DNA from: Hondaea fermentalgiana | Taxonomy: Eukaryota; Sar; Bigyra; Thraustochytrida; Thraustochytriidae | Direction of reading: 5' to 3' | DNA length: 64,000 bases | Assembly: GCA_014084085.1 (NCBI GenBank) | Contig: NPFB01000009.1 | Location: 161,337 to 225,336 of the forward strand | Shown here: positions 44,554 through 56,500 of the stretch, one piece after another | How the letters are laid out: each line of letters starts with the position of its first letter | Numbering within the stretch: position 1 is the first letter of the stretch | Notes under the pieces: generated by a model | Databases searched by the model: none | Told to the model about the DNA's origin: nothing | What the model saw: the letters and a program-made list of their open reading frames with translations, nothing else | Made by a program: the position numbers and the translations under genes

Positions 44554-47500
44554 ATGATTCTCCCTCTCCCAGAACGTGCACTCAACAGTTTGGGTACTTG
44601 GTCTTCGTTGCCAGATTCACAAGAGGTCGATAGAAATGCAAACCTGAAGCCATCGAATCCACACAGAACTTTTGAGAGAGATGCTCGTCTAAATCATCAG
44701 CGAAGAGCGCGGAAAGTATATACACAAAGGTCCGTTCTTGCTACGTGGGCATCAACTTCACTGTCAGTGCGACGAATCATTATTGTGGCCCTTGTCGCTA
44801 TGTATTGTGCTGTAGGCGTATTGGCTCAGGCGCCGGCTCCGACGCCGCAGCCAACGCAATTGCCCACACAATTGCCGACTGATTCTCCGACAGCCTTTCC
44901 GACTGATTCCCCGACAGTCTTTCCAACTGATTCTCCGACGGCCTTTCCGACTGATGCCCCGACGGCCTTTCCAACTGATTCTCCAACAGCCTCTCCAACT
45001 GATTCTCCGACAGCCTTTCCGACTGATGCCCCGACAGCCTTTCCGACTGATTCTCCAACAGACTCACCGACATACGCTCCAACTTCAGCGCCTCGCCTAA
45101 TAATCCTCAACCCTGAAACGCTTTCCGTGATTGAGGGCGGCCAGAATCGGTCATACTATATTACGCTTGATTACACGCCAGTCTGGGAAGGTGATGATGT
45201 GTGCATCTCCATGTCTGTCGGTGGACTCGATCCCGAGGCACGTGGGATCCATGTACTGCCAAACAGTACTTGTTTCACTGCCTATGGCGAGACGCAGCAG
45301 GTCAACGTACGGATTGAAAGAGACTTTATTAAGCGGGGAGCGGCAGAGACCTTTACAATCGACCACGCTGGCGTCGACGAGGCTGCAGTCCTCACAGTCC
45401 CCGTCATTGACGTTGACCAAGCATCTGTAGTCCTTTCTGCGGTATCTGGGACGATCCAACAAGGTGTCCTCGGCGGTGCCGGAGCCCAGGATGTGCAATA
45501 CAATGTCTCGCTCGATAGTATACCAACACAAGATGTGACGGTGACCTTTGTCGCAGACAAGAGCTCTCTCGTGGATATCACTCCTTCCTCTCTCGTCTTT
45601 CGGCAGGGGGAAGATCCAAGCGCACAGACTGTAACCATCTCTGCTGTTGACGCATCGACCGTGGATGATGTCGTCTCTGACAGTGTTCGCATCAGTCACA
45701 TAGTCGAAAGTCTCGATGCCGTATATGACGAAATCAGTGTGGCAGACTTTGTGGCCGACTGGTACGGTGCCGAGCACCCGAGAGTCATCATCTCGGCATC
45801 ATCTATTGAGGTGGTCGAAGGAGATAGCGACACTGTCAGCCTTTCCATCAAGCTCGGTATTCCCCCGAGCTCAGGATCAATGAGTATTTCGCTCGCTAGT
45901 ACGGAGCTCGACGGTATACCCTTAGACTTCGCCCCAACCCAGCTTACTTTCACAAGCGCCAACTTTGACACTGTACAGGCCGTCGACGTGAGTTTTCCAC
46001 GAGACTACGAATACCGAGGTGCGGAAATCAATGCTCTACAACTGAGTTTCGCTGTGGACGCCGGCAGTGCTGCCCCTTATGCAGACGAAACTCTTGTCGA
46101 GTATTGGCCTTCATCGATTGTAACAGTCAATGTTCGAGAGGTTGATCTAGCAAGCGTCTCTCTTTCTGCAATCACGGGCTCAGTGCAGCAGGGAACCATT
46201 GGCGGCGGGGGCGCGGTGGACGCTACGTACAATATCTCACTTTCCAGTATTCCGATTGCTGACGTGACAATTTCCATCGCTGCCGATCAACCTCGTCTCG
46301 TGGACATCACGCCGTCCGAAATCACCTTTCTTGCGGATCAAAGCCCTTCTCCGGCGCTCGTTACCGTATCTGCAGCAGACGCAGAGCTGGTCTCGAACGT
46401 GAGCTTCGACATTCTTCGTCTTTCTCATACTGCGTCCAGCACGGATCTCGACTTTGATGCTGCCGACATTCCCGATTACGTCGCAGATTGGTACGGTGCG
46501 GCTCGACCCAAGGTCGTCATGTCTCTTGCGTCCCTCGCATTCGACGAGGCATCTTCTGGTGAAACTTTTTCTGTCAAGCTTGGAGCTCCGATCACAAGTG
46601 GAACCGTGACCGTAACATTGGCGAGCAGTACGCTTACAGATGGATCCGAGCTCACCGTCTCTCCAGCCTCCCTGACCTTCACTTCTGCCAACTGGAACGC
46701 AGCGCAAGCAGTCCAGATTACGTATCCTCAAGACAACATTTATCGTGGAGATGCTGACACCAGTTTTACGATCACTGTCGATGCTACAGGTGGACAACCT
46801 TACGCAGATTCTCAGTACGTCATCTTCTACCCGTCAGCTACGATTGCTGTTGACGTCCATGAGGTCGATCAAGCTGCTGTTTCGCTTTCCGCTGTTGCTG
46901 GGGACATATATCAAGCTACGGTTGGCGGCAGTGATGAAGTCGATGTTACGTATACCATCAACCTTGCCAGTACGCCCACGGAGGATGTGACGGTCAGCAT
47001 NNNNNNNNNNNNNNNNNNNNNNNNNNNNNNNNNNNNNNNNNNNNNNNNNNNNNNNNNNNNNNNNNNNNNNNNNNNNNNNNNNNNNNNNNNNNNNNNNNNN
47101 ACGTATACCATCAACCTTGCCAGTACGCCCACGGAGGATGTGACGGTCAGCATCACTCCTGATGACACGTCACTGGTCAGCGTCTCGCCTGCATCGGTCA
47201 CATTCGCGGCGGATACGAGCCCTTCAGCTCAGACAATCACGGTCTCGGCAGCCGATCCGACCGTAGTGACAAACGTGACGTCTGCTTTGCTGACGCTCAG
47301 TCACGCCGCGACAAGCTCCGACAGCTTTTACAACGGTATCGCGATTCGTAACTTTGTCGCAAACTGGTATGGATCGCCTCGACCAAGAGTTCTAATGTCG
47401 AGATCTGCGCTTGAGATCGATGAAGACTCCTCAACCGGCGATAGCTTCACTGTCAAGCTTGCTGTGGAGCCTACAAATGGCGATGTTACCATTTCGCTGG

Positions 47501-50500
47501 TCAGCAGCGCTCTCAGCGATAGTTCAGAGCTGACCATTTCTCCGGCGTCGCTTACGTTTACGTCTTCTGACTGGGACACTGCGCAGACGGTTCAGGTCAC
47601 GTATCCCAAAGATGATGTATATCGGGGAGAAGCCGACACTAGCTTTACGATCGCAGTCAGTGCAAGTGGAAGCGAGCCATACGCAGACTCTCAGTACGTC
47701 ATCTACTATCCATCAAGTTCGATAGCAGTCGACGTCCACGAGGTCGATCAAGCTGCTGTTTCGCTGTCCGCTGTTGCTGGGGACATCTATCAAGCTACGG
47801 TTGGCGGCAGTGATGAAGTCGATGTCACGTATACCATCAACCTTGCCAGTACGCCCACGGAGGATGTGACGGTCAGCATCACTCCTGATGACACGTCACT
47901 GGTCAGCGTCTCGCCTGCATCGGTCACATTCACGGCGGATACGAGCCCTTCAGCTCAGACAATCACGGTCTCGGCAGCCGATCCGACCGTAGTGACAAAC
48001 GTGACGTCTGCTTTGCTGACGCTCAGTCACGCCGCGACAAGCTCCGACAGCTTTTACAACGGTATCGCGATTCGTAACTTTGTCGCAAACTGGTATGGAT
48101 CGCCTCGACCAAGAGTTCTAATGTCGAGATCTGCGCTTGAAATCGACGAGGGTTCCTCAGCAGGAGACACATTTACCGTCAAGCTCGCGGTGGCCCCAAG
48201 CAATGGCGATGTTACCATTTCGCTGGTCAGCAGCGCTCTCAGCGATAGCTCAGAACTGATTATCTCTCCGACGTCGCTTACGTTTACGTCCTCCGACTGG
48301 AATACCGCACAAACGGTTCAAGTCACGTATCCCAAAGATGATGTATATCGAGGAGAAGCCGACACTAGCTTTACGATTGCAGTCAGTGCTAGTGGAAGCG
48401 AGCCATACGCAGACTCTCAGTATGTCATCTATTATCCATCAAATTCGATAGCAGTCGACGTCCACGAGGCTGATCAGGCTGTCGTGACACTCTCGTCCAC
48501 AACCGGGACGATCCGGCAAGGCGCTATTGGCGGCGCTGGTGCCGTTGATGCTACTTACACCGTCAACCTCGCAAGCGCGCCGACGCAAGAAGTGACGATT
48601 AGCATCATCGCGGACCAAGCCTCACTCGTCACCATTTCACCAGACATACTGACTTTTCCTGCAGGTCAAAGTCCATCCGCTCAAATCGTTACAATTTCAG
48701 CGGCTGATGCCACGGCAGTGACCAATGTAACCTCTGCGCTGTTAACATTGAGTCATACAGTGACGAGCGGGGACACCTCTTACGATGGCGCCGTGGTCAA
48801 TGACTTCGTTGCTAACTGGTACGGTTCTGCCAGGCCCAGAGTCTCCGTCTCGACCTCTTCAATAGACATTGTTGAGGGGGCAAGCTCGCCCGCAAGCATG
48901 TCCGTCAAGCTTGATGTTGAGCCCAGTGACGGCCCCGTAAACCTCACGCTCACCAGCTCCTTGCTCGCAGATGGCTCAAGCCTCGACGTAAGCTCGGAGC
49001 TCCTTGTGTTTACAACCGAGAACTGGAGCTCCGAACAGGTCGTAGAGGTTCAGTATCCCCGAGACTTTGTGTACCGTGGTGCCAACACCTTCTCTTTCCA
49101 ACTTGAACTCGCCGTAGTCGAAGGCAGCAGCGAGCCGTACATGAACGAGTCTTACGTTCTCTTTTGGCCAGACTCCACGATTGATGTCACTGTTCGCGAG
49201 GCCGATCAGGCATCCGTGACCATTTCTGACCTTACCGGCACCATTCGCCAAGGCGCAATCGGTGGCGCGGGTGCTCAAGATGCAACATACACCATGTCGT
49301 TGACAAGCGTCCCCGAGGACAACGTCACGATCAGCATTACGCCGGACAATGAGTGGCTCGTGGACATTACACCAAGCGAAATTGTCTTCTCAGCTGGTGT
49401 CGCACCGCCTGATGTGCTCGTGACCGTAGCTGCCAAGAGCGCGACGCAAGTTGCAAATGTCAGCTTTGACGTTCTTGTAGTATCGCATAGTATTTCCACG
49501 ACAGACTCTAACTATGCCGCCATCGACATTCCCGACTTTGAGGCAAGTTGGTATGGTGCAGCACACCCACGGGTCGTTCTTTCGGCAGCCGCAATCGATG
49601 TTGTGGAGGGCACTGAAGTGGCAAGCATATTTTACGTCAAGCTTGGAGTTCAACCAAGCAGTGACGACGTTAGTGTTGATTTTGCAAGCAGCATCCTCGA
49701 AGATGGGTCCGCTCTCTTGATCGACCCAACCTCTGTGAGCTTTAGCATGACGGACTGGGATACGGAGCAGCCGGTGCGGGTCACCTATCCCCGAGACTAC
49801 GAGTACCGTGGAGCGGAAGTCACCTCGTTCCAGGTTCTACTCAGCGTCGGAGCAGGCAGTGGTGAGCCTTATGCTGATGCACAATACGTTCAATTTTGGC
49901 CTACCTCTCAGGTCGAGGCTAGAGTTTATGATGCCGACCTTCCTGAAATTGTCCTTTCTGAACAGACAGTGTATGTGACAGAGAATGGGCAGTCGGCCCA
50001 ATACGAGCTCGTTCTGAATTCACGACCTGCGCAGGATGTGAATGTGAGCATTGCCAATCCAAACTCGGATTTGGTGGGTCTCAACACGACCTTGGTCGTC
50101 TTCACCAGCGCAGACTGGGACATTCCGCAAACGATCCGTGTCGTTGCAATCGAGTCCGAGGATGACAACGCCTACGACCTTGCTTCCGCCATCACCATCC
50201 TTCAACACAGCGCCGCGAGTAATGACACTTCTTACGATGGTGTCTCTGCGCGCTTTTCCCCATCGCAATTGCTCATTGTGCGAAGGTACGAAGACCCGAC
50301 CATCCCTAACTGTCCTGGAGGAACCTATCTCACGGGCGAAACAAGTCTCGAGTGCGTTGCCTGTCCCGCAGGCTACAAATGTCCGGTCGAGACCAATGAC
50401 CCGGCGCCCTGCTTGCTTGGTTCCTTTAGTATTGGGGCCCAGGTCAATTGCACGCTCTGTCCGAGGGGCATGCGGTGTCCGCAAACAAACTCGAACTCGA

Positions 50501-53500
50501 TGGACGCGTGTGCGGCGGGCACGTATTCCATCGAAGGGCAAGCCGACTGCACGATTTGTCCCGCGGGCAAACAGTGTCCTTCGACGGATTCAGATGTTGT
50601 TCAGGACTGCCCGTCTGGGTCATATTCTCTCGCAGGCTCACAAACATGCACAGTTTGCCCTGCCGGGAAAGCCTGCCCTGATCCCACCGGGGTCACAATC
50701 CATACCTGCGAGCCTGGCACCTATACCGAGACTGGCATGACTTCATGTGTGGCGTGTCCTGCAGGCTATGCATGCACTGACGTCACGCGTGCGCCCATTG
50801 AGTCCGAAGCATGCGAGCCTGGAACCTTTGCCGGACCCGAATTGGGCAACACCTTTTGCACGGAGTGCCCCGCTGGCTACTCGTGTCCCTACACGGACGA
50901 CGACACGATAATTGCTTGTGCTTCCGGAGAATACTCTGCGCACGGTAACTCGACATGTACCCAGTGCCCTGCGGGCATGGACTGTACACCGGAGAGTGGT
51001 CCTGGCAACGTTTGCCAAGAAGGAACATACTCTCTTTTGGGAGACGCAAATTGTCATGATTGTCCAAGGGGACACAAGTGCCCGACGAATTCGGCCCAAC
51101 CGGTCGAATGTAACATGGGATCCTACGCAGCAACGACGCGACACACCGCATGCTCAGCATGCCCTGCCGGGAGCTTTTGTCCCACCAACGCAACCGAGTC
51201 ACCGCAGATTTGTCCTGCAGGAACATACAGTTACGAAGGTGCAACAAGCTGCGAAGACTGCGACGCGGGCTACTATTGCGAGGAAGGAGCCGTCAGCCCA
51301 ACTCCTGTAAACGACGAATGTGAAGCTGGCACCTACTGCCCTTCTGGTGGGCCCCAATTTAATTGTCCTGCTGGGTCGTATGGAACAAAAACAGGTGGAG
51401 TCTCCGCTGATGATGCTTGCGATCCATGTCCCGCTGGGTACTATTGCCCTGAGGGTTCAACTGATGCGACGAAGATCGAATGCACACCGGGATACTATTG
51501 TCCGCAAGGAACAAGTGTGGAGACGCAGTATCCGTGCTCAGCAGGATACTACAATCCAGATGGCGGAAGCGTTGCAGGCGGTGCTTGCCTTATCGTTCCG
51601 GAAGGTCGGTACGCGTACGCAGGGTCGAGCCAACACTATCCATGCCCTTCAGGATACTACTGCCCAGAGGGCACAACGCACGAGCACGAGTTCCCCTGCG
51701 CGGGCGGAACGTATTCGGGAATTGCAACGGAGCTTAAGTCTCAGGATGACTGTCTTACCTGTACCGTTGGTCATTACTGCCCAAGCGGCTCGATCACGCC
51801 TACGGCATGCCCAGTGGGCAGCTACAATCCTACAACGGGAGGCTCTTTGCTAACCAATTGCCTTGCCTGTCCAGCAGGATACACGTGTCCCAATACAGGC
51901 ATGAATGACTATACGCAGATTCGGTGTCAGGCGGGTCATTATTGCCCTTCTGGAAACTATGACATTGACGCGTTTCCATGCCCCGCTGGAACGTATACAG
52001 ATGACGATGACCTTCAAAATGCGCAAGCCTGCACACCTTGCCCTCCAGGCTATGCTTGTCTCGAGGGTACCGGCGGAAGCGTCGCAAAGCTCGACTGTGC
52101 GGTGGGTCACTATTGCCCCGAGGGAACCACTTACACAACGCAGTACGATTGCCCGAGAGGATCGTATACCGTGTCGACAAGTCTCACGGACGTCGACGAG
52201 TGCACTCCATGTCCTGCGGGAAGTTACTGCGAAGGTGGGCTTGGCCGTATCGGTGCAATTGGAGACGTTGATGGCCATTGCAGCCCCGGTCATTATTGCC
52301 CCGCCAGCACGTATGAGCCAAACCAGTTCCCGTGCCCAGACGGTACCTACACGGCAAGCGTGAGCCTCGAGAGCGAGGATCAATGCACGCCATGCGATTT
52401 GGGTCATTATTGTTTCGACGCTGCCACCTTTCCAGTCCCGTGTCCCGCGGGCTCTTATGCGAATGAGACCGGTGAAAGCGACGACTTGTGTACTACGTGT
52501 CCGGCGGGCTACGAGTGCCCCGAAGGTACAATTGACCCCATCCCCTGTCAGCCAGGCAACCAGTCAGCCTCGGGTCAGGATGCTTGCGACACGTGTGAGG
52601 CTGGGTACTTTTGCAAGACCACCGCGACGACGCGCGAGCTCATGCATGCTCAGCCTTGCAGTCCAGGACTCTATTGCCCAGAAGGTGTGGCGATCGAGCC
52701 TAGCTTTGCTCAGCACGCTTGTCCTGATGCGCACTATTGCCCACAGGCTATTCCAGCGCCGCTAGAGTGTCCTGTCGGAACTTACAACCCCGTGACGGGC
52801 CAGGGGTACCTCGAGAACTGCACGGCCTGCGACCCTGGTTACTACTGTATTGTGCAGAGTAACAGTGTTACTGGCGAGTGTGATCCTGGACACTATTGCC
52901 CTGCTGGCTCGACCGGCCCGATGCAATTTCCTTGTCCTGCTCGCACCTACCGCACAACTTCGCGCGGTGAGTCGGAGAATTCATGTTCCATTTGCACCAG
53001 TGGATACTATTGTGAGGTGGCGACTGTTGATCCGGTCATCTGTCCAAAGGGCTACTATTGCTTGACAGCCTCGTCCGCACCGAAAGCGTGCCCGATTGGG
53101 CGGTATGGCAACTTCACGGGCCTTACCAGTGGCGCTGCCTGTACGCCTTGCCCCGGTGGCTATTACTGCGATGGCCAAGGTCTAACGCAGCCCACAGACC
53201 TCTGCGATGAAGGCTACTATTGCATGGAAGGCTCGTATACCTCGACGCCCAATGCGGCGGGGACAAATTGGACGTACGAGCTGGGCGATGAGCTCGAGTC
53301 GGCTTTGGTGTTTGCTGACATTGGTGACATTTGTCCTCCCGGCTACTTTTGTCCTCGAGGTTCAGCAATGCCTATTGCCTGCGATCCTGGAACTTTCAAC
53401 TCCGTCGAAGGGGCAACTTCCAGTGATGCCTGCCTCGACTGTACCCCGGGCCACTACTGTGCGGGTGCAGGCAATGCTGTTCCAACCGGCCTTTGCGAAC

Positions 53501-56500
53501 CTGGATACGTGTGCCCTGGAAGGTCGGAGGACCCGACCGATGAGATTGCGCTGCCTGGGACCTTTGCCCCTGAAGGCTCAGCCGCGGCCTCCAACTGTGC
53601 TCATGGGACATTCAATTCGGAGTTCGGCAAGGCGAACTGCACATTGTGCTATCCAGGATTTTACTGTCCAGAAACGGGTCTCGAGTCCCCAGAAGAATGC
53701 CCTGAAGGCATGTATTGCCCAGAGGCCTCGATAAGCCCAAGTCGTTGCCCAGAAGGAACCTACTCTAATAGCACACAACTTGGCGCCGCGTCTCAGTGTA
53801 CGCCATGCGACCCAGGCAGCTACTGCGCCTCGAATGGACTTGTCGAACCTTCGGGATTTTGTGCGGCAGGCTACTATTGTCTCCTCAGTTCAACAATGCG
53901 GATTCCCTCGAATGACGCCGGCTTTGGAGGCGTTTGCCCGGCAGGCTACTATTGCATGGAAGGAACAGCTTCTCCAGAACCTTGTCCCCTTGGAACCTTT
54001 GGGACGAAGGAGCAAGCCAAGTCGCTCGATGACTGCAAGCCATGCGAGCCCGGCTCGTACTGTGGCGAGCGTGGGCTGACCGCCCCTTCGGGTCCCTGCG
54101 CAGCTGGATACTACTGCAACGGTACGTCGTCCGTCTCAAGCCAGACACCTGACCTGATCTGCCCCACTGGATTCCGGTGCCCTGCTGGTACAAGTCACCC
54201 GATTCGCTGCGACGAAGGCACGTACGCCCCGGATAAGGGCGCCTCTAATTGCACGGTATGCCCAGGGGGTTACTTTTGCGATGGCATCGAGACGACCCTC
54301 GCCTTTGTCTGCCCAGCAGGATCCTATTGCCCCCCTGGAACGGGAGCGAGCCCGCCACGATGCCCACCGGGGACCTTTAGTACTGCATTGGGTCTCAACG
54401 ATATCTCATTGTGTAGCATCTGCCCCGCAGGACAATTTTGCGCGGACTATGGGCTTCTCAACTCGTCGGGAATGTGCGATCCGGGCTATGTATGCGATCC
54501 CGGCAGCAAGACACAGTATGGCGGAGGTGTCGAGTGCTACGACGCTGATCTTTTGCCGTATGAATGCCCTCGTGGACATTACTGTCAGTATGGTCGAGCG
54601 CTCCCTTGCCCAATTGGTACCTACAACCCGCTTGTAGGTGAGGGCACGCGTGAAAGCTGCCGTCCATGCGAAGCCGGTCGGTGGTGCTTCGAGGAGGCCA
54701 CGGCATACCAAGACGATTTCATGTGTCCTACGGGTCACTACTGCGAATCGTCCACTGCCTTGCCCATTCCGTGTCCCGCTGGTACTTTTCGCGACGAGAC
54801 CGGAGCGGCCAGCGCCGCGGATTGCGAGATTTGTCCCTCAGGTGAGTATTGCCCCGGTGATGCTGCTTTATCACCCATCCTCGACCACAATGGAAGCACT
54901 GTCGAAGCATACTGGAACGCGAGCTCTGGTTCGAGCTTTGCTATTCCTTGTCCAGCGGGGACCTTTTGTACAGGTGGCAATGTGGAGCCTGAGTTATGTC
55001 CAATCGGCTTTGCGGCGTCGTCCCCTGGCATGAGCATTACACGTGGGTCTATCGCTGCGGCATGCACACCGTGCCCGGGCGGTACGCATGGGACAGATCC
55101 TCTCCGTCTCGAGTGCGCCACCTGCGACCCTGGTTACATTTGCGTGCACGCAGCCTCGACGCCGCGTCCGCTCGACGTCACAACGGAGGGAGGATATATT
55201 TGTCCCGTGGGTCACTACTGTCCTGCGGGGAGCACGACCACGCTTCCGTGTCCACCGGGGACCTTTGCAAATGAGACTGGGGCGTACAGTGAAGAAATGC
55301 ATTGCCTCCCTTGTGCTTCGAACACCTACAATGAGCTTTGGGGTGCAGCGGGCTGCAAGCCATGCGCGTCGTCGTCATCGTCCGAGTCCGGATCAACCGC
55401 TTGCAATTGCCAGGGACGAAACCGAGCTTTCGAGGCAAGTACTGGTAAATGTCTTTGCGTTCCGGGTTTTGAGGCTTTCGACCAGACATCGGGATTCACG
55501 TCCAAGATGGCCGTTGACGAGGACGGAACAGAAGATTGCCAGCCCATCACCTATGAACGCTGTGCTCTTGGCGAGGTGCTCAATGCAGATGGTCTATGTG
55601 TATCCGCAGATGCCCAGTGCGCCACCGAGTGCGCGGATCTTTTAGGGACGGGTCGCTTGAGCACGGTACTCGGCGTTTGCGACTGTGATGGGGCTTTGCC
55701 GCTCGAACAAACGTGCGGTGTCGAGTGCCGTGCAAATGCGACAGATGGCTATCTCGTCGCAGGGTCGCCAAAGTCGCTCACATTGAGTGATGGGACAAGC
55801 ACAGACCTTTCCGAGTTGGAGGGATTCTATGGTGTGCCGTCTTGCGCCAGCACCGATGCCTGCGCTGTCCTTGGGTGCGAATTTGGTAACGAGGGCTCCG
55901 CGGGTTGTGACTACGATCTTCCAGCGGTAATTTCCTCGCTTGAAGCCGATTCGGAGCGACGTGTGCGCCGTCAGCGTCGCCGACTCGTAAATGAGACCGA
56001 CAGTGACTCAACCATGATTGCTCACCCGGTTCTTTGTATCAACACCGGCGACACCTTGGTCTTCAAGCTCGAAGCAGACGAGGACGATGCATCGGGTCTT
56101 CCTGCGTATCCAGTGTACAAGAAGGACTCTCTTCTCAACACTAACCCAGACTTTGACTATGGGCACTTTCGCTACCTGGAGGGCGCGCCATACGTTCGCG
56201 TCTTTGCCTTCACCTTCCAAAGTTCAGGCATGTACGTTTTCGGATCGTCTCGAGACCTTAGCACTGAGCTAATCGTGTCGGTGCAGCCCAAGGGCAGCGC
56301 CTGCCCGACCGAAGCTGCGATCATGCCGCGATCGACGGCAACTCTATTCGCGCTCGGAGCCAAGCGGAGCGAAACAATTCTTCTGGAGCCCGACTGGTCT
56401 CTGCTCGGTACCTTGCTTGGTGGCATGGCGGGTCTTGTGGTTCTCTTGCTCACTGTGGTGTACTGTTTTCGAGAATTTGCTCTGGGAACGGTGCGCATTA

